Assembly: GCA_029931535.1 (NCBI GenBank)
Contig: JAQPZY010001670.1
Coordinates: forward strand, 1,302,001-1,366,000
DNA: 64,000 nucleotides
Reading direction: 5' to 3'
Origin: Margaritifera margaritifera
Lineage: Eukaryota > Mollusca > Bivalvia > Unionida > Margaritiferidae
Under the pieces are notes generated by a model, which was given only the letters and a program-made list of their open reading frames with translations, had not been told where the DNA came from and made no database searches. This document shows positions 34,955 to 46,922 of this stretch, in pieces. How positions within the stretch are numbered: position 1 is the first letter of the stretch; every line of letters begins with the position of its first letter. The position numbers and the translations under genes are program-made.

Positions 34955-36625
34955 ACCATGACAGTACTAACTGGTTTGGTTTCTGCGAGTACGTGAGTGG
35001 CTGATCAGGCCAATTGGTGCTCTGAACTGCCTTTGGCTCACTGGACAGGAAGGAGATGCTGCTTGGGGTTGCTTGATGAATAGATGATGTGCGGCAGTTC
35101 TGAGATTTATGCTGCTTGTGTTTCTGCACTGCCTCAACAATTCTCCTCAGTTCAAAGTTGTTGCTCCAGTATATATAAGACTGCACCAGGTGGAGTGATT
35201 CTGTGCAAGATCTTCCCAAGACTCAGGGTCACTGTTGAAATGTTTCAAGGATGTCTTGAGGCAATCTTTGAAGCGTTTCTGCTGATCACAATGAAATCAC
35301 TTTCCCTCCTTCAGCTCACTGTAGAATATCTTCTTTGGTAGTCACTCTTCTGATATCTGGGTGATGTGACCTGCCAATCTCATCTGTGATTTCACCAGCA
35401 AGTGTGGATGCTTGGAATGCTTGCCCGTCTGAGAACCTCAGTGTCTGGGACCCTGTCCTGCCATCTTATCTTCATCAGTTTCCTCAGGCAGCCCATGTGA
35501 AAATAGTTCAGCTTCTTGTCATGGCATTTGTACACCATTCAGGTTTCACATGCATACAGCAGGGTCAGCAACAAAGTGGCTTTGTAGACCTTCAGTTTTG
35601 TTTGCAGACTGATGTCTCTGCACTCCCACACATTTGTGCTTAATCTGCCAAATGCCACACTTGCTTTAGCAATTCTGGAATTGTTTTCATCATCGATGTG
35701 GTCTGCACATGACAGTGTACTGCTGAGATAGGTGAACTTGTCCACTTCAAGGAGGGTTTGGCCATTAACTGTGATGGTAGGCTCTATGTAAGGCTTTCCT
35801 GGTGCAGGTTGGTGCATCACCTCTGTCTTCTTGATACTGATTGTGAGACCAAAATTGTCACAAGCTGAAGAGAAATGGTCCATACTGTGTTGCATGTCAG
35901 ACTCAGATTTGGCATTCAGGAAACAGTTGTCAGCAACAGGAGACCACGAACAGTCACTTCCTGTAACTTAGTCTTTGCCTGTAGTCTCCTCAGATTGAAG
36001 AGCTTGCCCTCAGTCCAGTATCTGATGTCAATCCCAGTATCATAGTCATGGAAGAGATCAGTAAGCATGGCAGAGAACATCATACTGAAGCGGCTTGGGG
36101 CCAACACATAGCCTTGCTTGACTCCATTGGTGACTGGGAATGGTTCAGATGACTCACCATCATCCACAACATGAGCAAACATGCCATCATGGAATTGCCA
36201 AACCATTACAATGAATTTCTCTGGGCAACCAAATTTTGCCATGATCTTCCAGAGGCCCCCATGACTGACTGTGTCAAAGGCTTTTGTCAGGTCAATGAAT
36301 GTCATGTACAGGTTGGAGTTCTGTTCCTGGCATTTCTCATGGAGTTGTTGAGCTGCAAACACTATGTCTGTGGTCCCTTGTCCTTTCCTGAAGCCACACT
36401 GACTCTCAGGCAGGAGCCCATGATCAGTGTGATGCACAAAGCAATTCATCAGAATTCTGGTGAGGATTTTGCTGGCTATTGACAACAAGAAGATGCCCCA
36501 ATGGTTGTCGTATGATTGTCTGTTGCCTTTCGGCTTGTACAGGTGGACAATGGATGCATCCTTGCACTCTAGGTGTATAGTTCTTTGAGTCCACCATCTG
36601 TATACAAGGGTTCTGACTTGATACA
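34955..36625 (-). pseudogene. 5'-truncated non-LTR retrotransposon (LINE) RT and C-terminal domain
   Basis: On the minus strand the RT palm opens at 36625: CKDASIVHLYKPKGNRQSYD, GIFLLSIASKILTRIL, LPESQCGFRKGQGTTDIVFA, then LYMTFIDLTKAFDTVSHGGL (catalytic Asp in F-I-D-L-T-K-A-F-D), PFPVTNGVKQGYVLAPSRFS. The YADD box falls at a frame break near 35935 and reads ADN, so it is inactive. A thumb/connection part follows (KKTEVMHQPAPGKPYIEPTI, YLSSTLSCADHIDDENN, KVYKATLLLTLLYACET), and diverged C-terminal residues extend to about 34960. The endonuclease is absent (5' truncation, common for LINEs). The clade is a type widespread in fish and molluscs; I cannot name it with certainty. Confidence 0.88.
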
Positions 36626-36897
36626 GTTTGAAAATTGTAAAGCAATACACTAAAGAAACACAGGCAGGAGTGTGAATTCAACTAAATATTTAGCCATCGC
36701 TATGTTTGCTACTTCCCATAACATTAATCCCAACCCAGGAACTGAAATAAACCAAATCCCTAATTGTTACCACTAATTTGCAGTCCAGTTTCTTACCCAA
36801 TCAGAAGCTGTGTTCAGTGTGTGTAATGTATCTATACAAATGCAGGATATTGGGATATATTGTACTGGATGTTTTGTATCTTGGCGTAAACAATGCC

Positions 36898-37710
36898 TAA
36901 TTTACCAGAGTACCTTGACAGTAATGACTCACTAATTTACAAGTGGTATTGTGATATGTGTTTAGTAATTGGAACACCTGCAATCAGCAAGCCACAATAT
37001 CCTCTAAGTACATCTGTAAACCTTCCAAAAGGAATATCAGTATGTACATGGAATGTATAGAGTATACCAAAACATTTTGTGCAATGAGGATAAAGAAACA
37101 ATTGTGATGAGAGACTTTAACATAGATACTCTACAAAATGACACAAATAATGATAGATTGAAAACACTCTATGAATCCTCTGGACTCAGAAACTTGATTA
37201 ACATGTGTACTAGATCTACAGAACATTCTAAAACATGTAAGATTATACAGATTGAAGTACCATATATAGGTCTTATCCTGTACAGAAAAATTGCCTACCA
37301 ATCTGAAAGTAACTCTAATGCAGAAGTATAGATGTATTAAGAATTTTGACCCCAATCTATTCTGCAAGGATCGGAGGTTCCATGGTCTGTAATAGTTTGG
37401 TTTAAAAATGTTATTGATATGGTTGAGACTTGGTACAGTTACAGAGAAATTCTTTAATACTTTACATGATAGATATACAAGCTACACTAAAGTAGATAAT
37501 AGTGAAATACACTCAAAATCAAAAAGCAGTGTGGCAATAATGTATAAGAAATATGTTGCATATTCTGTCAAATAACTAGATAGTGGTAATGACCAAATCG
37601 TAGGAATTGAATTAAGCATGACCTCAAAAATTCCACTTTTTATATTTGGCACTTATCTTCCTGCCGATGGCAATCTTCATTTCTACCACTGGCCACTAAA
37701 AGCTTCATAG
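36898..37710 (+). pseudogene. LINE endonuclease domain relic
   Basis: Upstream words LPEYLDSNDSLIYKWYCDMC and LPKGISVCTWNV resemble the start of a LINE ORF2 after a PHD-like region. The 37053-37331 frame has the apurinic-endonuclease motif RDFNIDTLQNDTNND (normally GDFN), then SGLRNLINMCTRSTEHSKTC and VPYIGL, where active enzymes have LSDHxPV. The SDH box is missing, with a frameshift near 37280. Further on, VGIELSMTSKIPLFIFGTYL (near 37595) looks like a piece of a second endonuclease. No RT follows. It is a different insertion from the minus-strand LINE at 34955. Confidence 0.6.
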
Positions 37711-39410
37711 ACGGAAGCTATGTAATTGCTTGTTATATTTTGGTTTTTACATTTGTCATGAGCTGTGAGATTGATTTGTGTAGAAATATAATTATCCTTC
37801 ATTGCATTTTATTGAAAGTGTGAACATCGTACTAGCTTTATATGGCATCAGTTGCAACTGTATTTAATCATATGTTCAATATTGAAAAGTCACATTCATG
37901 AGTGAATGCATGAATGCTGCAATGAACTGTTTTTAACTTTACATGTCTTGATGCATGCAACAACAACTAAGTAGGCTGACCTCTGTTTGCCATCATTGAT
38001 TGTTGCTTCATGTCAATGTGTACCACTATTTCATAGATCCATGGATTTTTCTAGGGTGATTTGGAAATGGGCCAGGGCTTTTTATTTTTGGGGAAAAAAA
38101 TTAATTAAATGGGAATAAAATGTTCAGGAGTAAATTGATGACATATGAATTTCTGCATTATTTTCAAATGGTTTAATTTGGGATTGGAGCCCATTTGCTT
38201 TGGGATTGTAGCTGTCAAGCTTAGACTAGATGTCTTTGTCAGGATCTGAGATTATTTAAATAATCTACATGAAGTCACAGGAAAGGAAACCAAAGGACAT
38301 ACCTGCCATAACACGATGTGGAACACTAAAAACATTATTTTTTTTACTCCCAAAACCCCTGACATGGTCGTATTTTGAAAAACAAAATTTTCAGTAATCT
38401 TCAACAAAAAAAAAAAGAAGAAAAAAAACACCACATCAGTATATGCCCATAACATGTAGCATGTATAAATGGTAAACAGTCCTGCTTAGAGCTCATGTAA
38501 AACTATTATTGGGGCGGTTTATACAACTAATTGTCATAGAGGCAATTAAAAGGCAAGGTCAGGTATAAACAACCACCATTTCACATTACTTAATTGGCTG
38601 ACAATAGCAAGGGTGATGTGTTAAGTCCATTGAAGACTGCTATGATGGAGCCCATTAGGCAATTTGCATAGGTAAAGTTTACAAAGTGGAATAATTCCAA
38701 TTCATTTTAAGTTATTGGTAAATCAAAGATATGAGTGTTGAAGAACAGAAGTTATTACATGATTGCCTTGATTGAGAATGTTTAAGTCATCTTTATTAAA
38801 GATTATTTGCAAGTTTGTGAACAGCGGCAAGATTTCTTTGAAGTCGGATTTTACTCTATATATAAAATGCAAAGCATGATAATTTCAGTCATCAGAATAG
38901 TGTTCAAGTGTGATTCATTTTTGAAGACAAAATTTCAAAATGCATTTCCTGCAATTCAGGAAACAATGAGCTATCAGCGAAGCAAGCAAAAGCCAGCAGC
39001 AAGGGGGATGATTTCATTCTTTACACATACTGTAAAAACAACAACATATCGACATAAGTCATTCTGGAGTGTATGATATCCATGGAAAGAGCAGTTGTAA
39101 CAGGATGAAGCTGGGTTGGGATTGGATTAGTGAAGACACCGAAAGCAATTGCGTTAATAAGATGTTTATTTATAAATGCAATTTAAAGATGAACGAATCT
39201 GACACCATTATAACAAAAAGATAGGAAAATTATATAGTCCCTAACATGGAACTATCAACAACAAGTAACTCAATGAGAAAAATCAAAGGTGAATTAACGA
39301 ATGGAATTTAAACAAACATGAATAACGTCCTATCACTAATCAACAAATAGAATTATATGATCTACAAATAATGCCTCATAACAATTTATCCACAAGATGG
39401 ACGCATGAAT
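37710..39410. other. Intron sequence, nothing firm
   Basis: A-rich tract at 38405-38429. No domain-bearing frame. Confidence 0.45.
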
Positions 39411-39414
39411 TATA

Positions 39415-39590
39415 CACTCGTCAACATATCACTCAGTTAGCGATACTTGACATATGGATGCACGTATTTATGAATTGATCACTCATATAGCGATATTGAA
39501 CAATGGATGCATGATTTTATGAATTTATCACTCATATAGCGATATTAAAAAAGTGAATGCATGAAATTTTGATCAGATAGCAATAGTGAA
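39415..39590. repeat. Three-copy tandem repeat, unit about 60 bp
   Basis: atgaattgatcactcatatagcgatattgaacaatggatgcat recurs with variation near 39420, 39470 and 39525. Confidence 0.65.
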
Positions 39591-39599
39591 AATTACAAT

Positions 39600-41230
39600 A
39601 GGATGGAACACTTAATATATATATAACTATCGTGGCATCCAGTTGACGACCAAGATGTATTTCTGGTTCCACCCGCTCTAGTCAATGGTCAAGGAGCCAC
39701 CACGCATGGTCCACCCCTCCCAGTCTGTTGAAGGATCCCTCGAGAGCCTTCACATTCAACACAGACCTGATGGTCGTGAAGCCTTGGTCCCTCACATCAA
39801 GAACACCAGTACTCTCTTCCGAGCCAACGTCACCAGACACAGCGTACACATCACAAGAAACCCCACAGTTCTGTGACTCCACATCACCAAACCATACACA
39901 AAAGGCAGCTTCAAGTATAACAACTGAACCGTGTAATACATATGGCACGGTTAAGTACTTTATCATTGATATATGTTGCACATGCGCGCACATGAATTCG
40001 TTTCGTTACAAATTATATTAATCATTCAATGCATGCTGCGTATAATTAAATAAAATCTGTCTGTTCAGTTACAACAAATAGCTAACTTGAACCAGACTAT
40101 AGTATTTCTAATATCATGGCGTTGTATGACCTAGGTATTGACTCTCTGTAGAATTTAGAATAAATTCTAAAACATCTAATATATGAAACAATTCTGTCAT
40201 ATAAAACAAATAGTACTAAAGAATGCAATCTTAAATTTCACATACCCCTACAGCTGAAGATTGCTCCCGTAAAGTGGTAAGCTTCCTGACAAGACTCGTT
40301 GTAATGTAATTTGTATATAGAGAATTTGCTCTATAAGTACCCTAGCTGTGATGAATATGCGCAGCTAGGTCCTTGGGTTTTCGCTGCAGGCAATTTGCAC
40401 ATGCAGCATGGGTTGAGTCGCACTCAGTATTTCGAAATAACTAGAGCCGAAAAAAATAAACCATCCTTGGGTAACGTTGTACGCGGCAACGAAACCCGAG
40501 TACATTTTCAATCACACATATACATCGATATAAAGCATACACAATTCCGTGACAGCAGTACCACCTGTATGTAACATCGGAACAGGCCAGAACATATTTG
40601 ACACACTGAATTGAACATTCAGATTACTTCTCTTTATTATCACTCATTTTCTTAATCTTGTTAAAATACCAGCCTTTAATTGACTCGTGCTTTTTTGAGG
40701 ATGATTTTAGCCATGAAGTAGATTGATTGAAAGACAACCATAAGCACATGCCCATGTTTACACAGTTGATTTGTGTTGATAAAGCATGAACACCTGTACT
40801 GGACAGAGGCATTTATTACTGCTGTATTACCTGTAAGACCCACATTAAGCTTGAAAATATGCCCCCCTCCCCCCATTGAAATGGTCAGTCCCAATTGTGA
40901 TGTATATTTGTTTTCTCTATAGAGACAAGCATATCTTGTGGTCAAACTGCATCAGATACAGTTTTAACAATGCTAACGTTATGGTCAGCAAGAACAACTC
41001 ATTTTTGACCAGGATTCACTCAAAGAATCCAGCAGGGAAGTTTGAACAACAGTTCCATCCAGTCTCTCATGAGTGCAAAGATGAACACAAATGACACGTG
41101 CATTACCTTCAGATCCACAAATGACTGGATCTAATTAAGCCTACATTTTGCCATCCAATTGATTTTAAAGACAGAAACTTGGTGTATGTTTTTATTTAAT
41201 GTCAGTGTGGTTGTCATTATGTGACTGTTT
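39600..41230. other. Unassigned sequence, locally GC-richer
   Basis: 39640-39900 is GC-richer than its surroundings and open in two + frames (39685-39876, 39728-40021), but I recognise nothing. 40312-40574 is likewise unassigned. 40860-41094 has an acceptor-like ttttctctatag (ending 40920) and an open frame without known domain; it could be an old retrocopy or non-coding. Confidence 0.35.
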
Positions 41231-41231
41231 A

Positions 41232-41235
<4 letters not shown>

Positions 41236-41265
<30 letters not shown>
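41236..41265. repeat. (GT)n microsatellite
   Basis: About 15 GT units. Confidence 0.95.
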
Positions 41266-41269
<4 letters not shown>

Positions 41270-41954
41270 GTGATGATATTTGACAATACTAAGTCTACCA
41301 ACTATTTTTTCTTTGTAAGCATATTAAATACATTAAAGAAAACAGACAAGTTATTTTCTTTTATTCAGATTTGAATTTCCAATCATTTTATGTAGACTTG
41401 TATGAAAAGATAGATTATTCTCAAATGGACAACGTCATTTTTTTTTTTGGTCACGTGCACTGACCCCTCTGGGATCTAAAAACACACTTTTTGAGTCTCA
41501 AAAACCTCCCAACACTGTCTGAGAATATGGCAGGTATGCCAAAGGAGTTTGTGAAGATTAGTTTTGGCTTTTAGAAAGTATCAGTGTGACCATGAGTTCA
41601 GCTATCATAATCAGCTAATGGATTTTAAACATTATAATTAAACCAAGTATTTATGGATTTTAACTAAATTTTGCATGATCTGGTATCCATGACCTTTGAT
41701 TCAGAGTCAAAGATCACCTGGACTTGTATTGTTATACTACTGATAATTTTTGGACATTTTGATTCAAGCATATTGTTAGGTGTTTAGACACAACTTCATA
41801 TATTTTTGGTGTAGCTGTGAAATATATTTTGGTATTGAGTGATTGACAACAAAGAGAGGGAGAAACTGATTTTTCATGAAATCCCACAAATTCTTTGGGA
41901 AGGAGCATCAGTTCCTTCAAGTGACTCATTTTAATTTATATATTTATGTTTCAG

Positions 41955-42113
41955 AGCTGTGTCCAGCTGGATTTATATCTGCTAATGGATTCCCTCCTTG
42001 TACACCATGTCCAGTGGACAATTACTGGAATGATTCCAGATCTTGTCTTAAATGTCCTGTTAACTACAGCACAGTTGATATTGAAGGAGCAAAGGGTCAA
42101 GAACAGTGCAAAT
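41955..42113 (+). CDS. Internal exon encoding a GCC2/GCC3 module (exon c)
   Basis: A 159-bp exon, acceptor tatttatgtttcag and donor gtaag (42114-42118), phase 1 at both ends. Product: LCPAGFISANGFPPCTPCPV, then DNYWNDSRSCLKCPVNYSTV, ending in GQEQCK. Six Cys in the GCC2/GCC3 order, with the aromatic N-x-W after the fourth Cys. The phase joins exon b directly: b ends in one base of a codon and c supplies two. It repeats the module of exon b and supports a multi-module extracellular protein such as an SVEP1/SCUBE relative. The exact orthologue cannot be told from two modules. Confidence 0.86.
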
Positions 42114-43140
42114 GTAAGAATAAATAATAGAAATAAATGATTCATGTGTTTGCAGGATTTGATTTCAGTTTCAGAACCTAATTAGATCTGTTTTTCATGT
42201 ATCTTCTAAACTGAACCGATATGGTGCTCTGGTTTCATCCCATGATAAATGCACATCAGGGTCTGGTAATAATATGAACAATTTCCCTGAGATACATTTG
42301 CCCACAGTACTTTACAAAATATTAAATGCTACAGTATCTGTTTAATTGTTTTATTATGGTATATAGCAAATCAAAAAAGATAGGATTAAATAAATATTAT
42401 TCAAAAATTTGAAGAGAACAATTATTTGTAAGTGCTATAATATTTGAATGTAGTAAGCAAATCTTGCGACTTTTTTTATCACAACTGAATTGCATTCAGG
42501 ATTGGACTTTAAAAGCAAGGAGACTGTTGGGATTGGTTATTGTTTTCCACGAGTGATATTAATTGATGTCTTTATAATAGTTGTGTAGCATGCAAATTAT
42601 ATTATATTGACATACATGTACCATAGGGTCAGAAATTCTATATTTCATTCATTTCATGCTATGATTTTGCTTGCGAACTAAACCAGCCAAATTATAGAAA
42701 ATCTACTGTTGTAGATATGGATAGGTACCGTAACAGTTTCATCTTTTAATTCCCTGGTTGGGACTAATTGCATATTTTGAAATTCATTGGGGAATTTTGT
42801 GAAACTGCAAAACACAAACTTATGCTAACAGACTGAATCTTAATTATCATGATGTTAGTCATACCTTTTTGAACGTGTCATATGGCTTAGTGATCAAAAT
42901 TAATTCGGGGGGTGTTCGATTATATGACTCTGAGTGAGTGTTCTCACAAGGATCAAGTACTATTACTTCAAACGTATATGGAATATCTGGAATCTGAACT
43001 GATATGCTGAAAACTTTGGACTAAATGCTTGAAATTAAATGGTTTTACATAATTAAAATGCATTGACAAATTTCTATATGCATTTTTAATTGATTTGTCT
43101 GAATAAAATATGCTGCTTATCTAGAGATTTGCAAAACGTG
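42114..43140. other. Start of next intron, nothing recognised
   Basis: AT-rich, no repeats of note. No later exon of the same gene was found up to 64000. Confidence 0.45.
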
Positions 43141-43437
43141 ATACATCAGGGCTGAGCAAATTTTTTTTTTAACCACTAGTCCAGAACAAGTGGTTTCAGA
43201 AAATTCACTTATCCCACCTTACTTTTCACTTGTCCTACCTTATTCTTCACTAGTCCCACCTTACTTTTCACTGGTCCCAAAATGGTAATCACTTGCCGAG
43301 ATTTGATGAGATGTATGTACTTAATCCATAGAAAAAAAAAAAAAATATACAACATAATTATTTATTAAAAGAATTTAATTTTTCAAAAACATTGGTTTGT
43401 TATACATTTGGCTTCTTCAGGTTCATGTATATATGTT

Positions 43438-43623
43438 TTAGCGGATGGATTTTAAAAAATGTCCATGTATATGCCTGCCACCTGCACCAGCACTAAGCCA
43501 ACAGTTGATAGCTGTGTCTGGGTTAAAGTCGTCAAGCTCTGGTCCATTTGCGGAAATGTTTATTAGCATTTGTAAACTCTTTTGGTTTAAGGAATTTGTT
43601 AAAGAAGTCTTTATTAAGTTCAT
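43438..43623 (-). pseudogene. hAT transposase C-terminal fragment (ZNF862-type)
   Basis: On the minus strand: LQMLINISANGPELDDFNPD, then TAINCWLSAGAGGRHIHGH. The motif L(M)...I...GP.L..F.P..A...W....RR..H is the usual tail of ZNF862/KIAA0543-like hAT transposases. It lies between the TIRs of the 1.8 kb element, downstream of the N-terminal exon on the same strand. Confidence 0.65.
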
Positions 43624-43813
43624 TGAACGAAGTCTCTTGCCCTGAATATGTTCTTATAATTCACGCCAAGTTCAACACCGTTCTTCTCCTGGGGGGTACA
43701 CATCATTTCCATATCAGAAAATGGTATTCCATTACGGGCTAGGGTGTAGGCTGTGTTAAAGAGAGCTCTCATTTTTTTCATTTCAGTCTCGTTTAGTTAT
43801 GAAAGGGCCTTTC

Positions 43814-44262
43814 CTAGTGGAGTGTCAGCAACTCTGACTTCACTGATTTGCTGCACATGCTGGCTAGTGTCATGCATATATTGTGCTGCACAGCATTGTG
43901 GGGTCCAGACACGTCATGAGACTTTATTGGTTCAATGCTGAATTTGTCAGTTCCACTGACAAATACGCTGGGTGAATTTCCAACCTGTGCCAATTTTGGA
44001 TATTGTTTGCAATAACTGCAAAACATCTTTCCTTCTGAGTCAATACATTCAAGCCAGGGATAACAATCAACCCAATGCAGCTGAAAATTTCTCTGTCTCT
44101 TAGTAGTGTCATATTTTGACATTTTTTGACACCACAGATTGTTGCTTATAGAGAAATAGCTACCGCACACTCAGTAGGAGTCTTATGTTTTATCCCTCCA
44201 CTTTCAAAACAAAATTCCTTCTCCTTATTACCGCCCTTGCGAAAATAATTTAGCAAACTCAT
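43814..44262 (-). pseudogene. hAT transposase N-terminal zinc-finger region
   Basis: The minus strand begins MSLLNYFRKGG near 44260. A later open frame (to 43814) reads RQRNFQLHWVDCYPWLECID, then GKMFCSYCKQYPKLA and FVSGTDKFSIEPIKSHDVSG. The C-x2-C with K.H.sG.H order is the TTF/BED-like zinc finger of ZNF862-type hAT transposases (FC..C...P....F..G...F....I..H..S..H). It would bind the terminal repeats. The catalytic RNase H-like domain does not follow. Confidence 0.72.
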
Positions 44263-44954
44263 TTTATCCATGGAGTAACTATCAGCTTGCTTGACAACTA
44301 CTTCTAAAGTGAATATAACATACATTTTCTCTTTTAAATACGAACAGAGACAGCTCATTAATTAGCGTAATTGTTTTGATTCAAATGCAATATCGCACGT
44401 GCAAGTTAATCATCTGTATAATCAATTAAAAATTAAAGAATCGTTACTGTCATTTAATCAGTTCATAAAGGATACCAACACTGATGTCGGTAAAGTACCT
44501 TTCATTAATGTAATTACACTGACTCGCCGGATTAAAATCATAGTGAGCCGCTCGTGATGATCTGGCCTGAGTAAACACAATGCAACAAAGCCGCTTAAAA
44601 CACTGCTAATTGATCATACCGGCTTTCTTTTGTTTGACGTGTTTTGATTTGCCGATAATTTGGTCGCTTTGCCCAATATGCAGTCAAGCGGTAACAGAAC
44701 TGATCACATTTATGTGTTATACAGGAAGTAAATGTATACATGAAGAGGGGTAGAATCAAGTATTCAGTACGCCCGGTGGGCATGATTGGCCAAATAAAGG
44801 TAGATATAGTGATTAAAGCACGAAAATAAGGACTTGCCTGACTTTTTTAAAAAGCACTTGTCCCGGACTAGCGACTTGGAAAATTTTACTTGCACGACTT
44901 CGAAGATGAATAGTCCGGGACGTCGGGCTATGGGATTTGCTCAGCCCTGTACAT

Positions 44955-45093
44955 GCTCATTGTTATGTCTATAAAGTTGTCACAGATAGATAGATAGAAA
45001 AAACTAAAATTTGAAATAAACTGACTTCATGATATGTATATTGACAGTAACTTGAAATGGGAAAAGCATGTATCTCTCACAACAAGATTAGCC
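44955..45093 (+). pseudogene. LINE RT C-terminal relic, left part
   Basis: The frame ATG TAT ATT GAC... near 45031 reads MYIDSNLKWEKHVSLTTRLA, the 'LGVxIDxxLxWxxHI' block downstream of the LINE RT palm. It stops at 45093, where the left end of DIRS copy B begins. The rest of the same domain continues at 52415 beyond the insertion. Confidence 0.65.
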
Positions 45094-45195
45094 TTTTTAA
45101 TATCAGTAATACCATACCTGTTGCTATTGCATAGTTGGTACTTTTCTGGGTGGAAAATACCCCAACCATATGATGAGAATTTGTCCTCCTGTTAG

Positions 45196-46038
45196 CAGTG
45201 TTGCACATAGAGCATGGGCTCACGGGTTTCCCACAATTTTTTGCCCTATGTCCCCCAAATCTTAACCCTGTGCGCCCTCCTGGGCGTGCTTTTTCAGAAA
45301 AAAAAAAAAATGCCTACAACTTTTCATTAGTTGATGTCCACCCATGTCTCTGTAGGGCGCTAGCAATGGCCAAAGTTGCAAAAGGTGACAAAACTGTAAA
45401 ATGACAATGAATATCTATTTTAAAACAATGTATATGGCAATGAAAACATTCAGAGTTTGTGATAGTTGGCCAAGTTGCAATGTCAAATGTTGGACAGCCG
45501 TTAGTGTAACATATTTTAAAGGTTAAAGTCACCAATACAGCAAGAAAGATTTAATTTATTGTGAGGTTGACAAAAGTGACTACATTTATGCATATACACA
45601 ATTTGTTATTTAATTAATGATTTGTTAGTTTTGGAAAGAAAAGTAATTCAGAAAACATAGGTATTTATTATAATAAATGCTGGTAGATAATAAGTGTACA
45701 CTAAAGTTAAATGAGAGCAACATCTGGACAGGAAAAAATTCCATGGTGCAGCTCATTTCAGGTTAACCAGATAATTTTTTCATGAGTTACTTGAGCACAT
45801 GATAAAACTTTTACTGCAATAATGTAAGTGTTCAAGGAAAATATGATAGTACATTGCAGGTCACAAAGTTAAGTTGGCAAAACTGTTGAACCAAGCAAGA
45901 TTGTCTCATTTTTATAACACTATTAGTGCATTATGTATTATCATTTTCATTTGTCCCTTTATAATGGTGCGTATCCCCCAGATTTGGAGGGAGGGGGACA
46001 CAGTGTCCCCTGCCCTTGGGATCCTATGTGCAACACTG
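45196..46038. mobile_element. Non-autonomous hAT-like element nested in DIRS copy B
   Basis: Perfect 15-bp inverted ends, cagtgttgcacatag (45196-45210) and reverse complement (46024-46038), flanked by 6-bp repeats tgttag (45190-45195, 46039-46044). It splits the left inverted repeat of copy B. 843 bp, with no transposase. The CAGTGTTGC terminus is hAT-like. Subterminal ctcccaaat/ccccca words recur near both ends. Confidence 0.82.
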
Positions 46039-46299
46039 TGTTAGGGTGAACCAGAAGATTAAAGAAAACTGGATCGCCCCTGGGACACCCCATAGAGACG
46101 TTGCCCATACACACTGCCCATCATTCTTTTTTCAGTTCCATGGCTTTAATGTCTACCTTGTTTACGTCGATGAAAATTTGGCATCACTTTGTGGGTTAAC
46201 AAGCGAAATTACTATATCTATTGTGTGCATTGTGTTCGTAAACATTTGGATTATACCCCTGATTGAGTTTTTTCTGTTAATTTAAGCTCTCTTGAGAGT

Positions 46300-46920
46300 T
46301 AATAGCATTTGTTCTGTAAACATTGTGTAAGACTTTGCATTTTTTTTTTTTTCATCCTTTACAGGTTATTACTGTTCTAATTTGGGTGTGCATTTTTCTA
46401 GATAGATTAGGTATTTTGTTAAATTTTCCCCATCCTTGCATAATTTGTGGTCTATGGACTCGCCTTGATTCATATTATTGTTCATTACAAATCATGGTAA
46501 TTCACATTACCTATATCGTGAATTGTGCTATTTTTATACTTGGTAAAGCAGGTCGCACAGCTTACCTTCATATTGCGTGCTCAGTTATCAAACGCTGGTT
46601 CTTTTTCACTATTAGTTTTGGATAGCTTTCCTTGATTTTACTCTTTTTATTAGCAATCGTACCAACTGGCGTTTTGCTAATTTAGTCATCTCTAGCTTGC
46701 ATTTAAGCCTGGTTGAATAGATTATGTTGCATTTTTCTGTACTGAGCTTAGCATTGCTTCCTTTTTTGCATTTAAACACCTGTGAAGAGAATCCTAAGTA
46801 AGGTGACTTCTCGCTGTTATCATATTAGTGTAGACTTAGTCCATGTATTACCTTGCGTTTACATTTTCTTGCATAGAAGTTTTTTGTGTAAAAATCTTCT
46901 TTTCAGCTTTCTTTTACAGG
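46300..46920. other. 5' non-coding region of DIRS copy B
   Basis: T-rich sequence without a plausible frame, between the left inverted repeat and gag. Copy C has a similar region of about 850 bp. Confidence 0.5.
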
Positions 46921-46922
46921 AA

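Larger units (their letters stand above)
25398..41954 (+). other. Inferred intron of 16.6 kb
   Basis: Bounded by donor gtaagt at 25398 and acceptor tttatgtttcag ending 41954, both phase 1. It contains only repeats and element relics. No exon of the same protein was seen on + between them. Confidence 0.6.
43147..44949 (-). mobile_element. hAT element, ZNF862-type, internally deleted
   Basis: Perfect 15-bp terminal inverted repeats, cagggctgagcaaat (43147-43161) and its reverse complement (44935-44949), flanked by the 5-bp direct repeat tacat (43142-43146, 44950-44954). Subterminal short tandem words (cacttgtcctaccttattcttcactagtcc, 43190-43275) are present. Minus-strand exons encode an N-terminal zinc-finger region and the last C-terminal exon of a hAT transposase; the catalytic middle is absent. 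Length 1803 bp. Confidence 0.85.

Noticed and set aside
36171..36482. Plus-strand open frame across the LINE
   Set aside because: It is the shadow of the minus-strand RT, which has clear catalytic-domain motifs.
39640..40021. GC-rich stretch as a retroviral LTR or coding exon
   Set aside because: No terminal TG/CA inverted ends, primer-binding site or duplicated copy was found, and two frames are open with no family pattern.
40876..41094. Possible host exon after ttttctctatag
   Set aside because: The phase does not match the neighbouring exons well, it ends in a stop without a donor, and no domain is visible.
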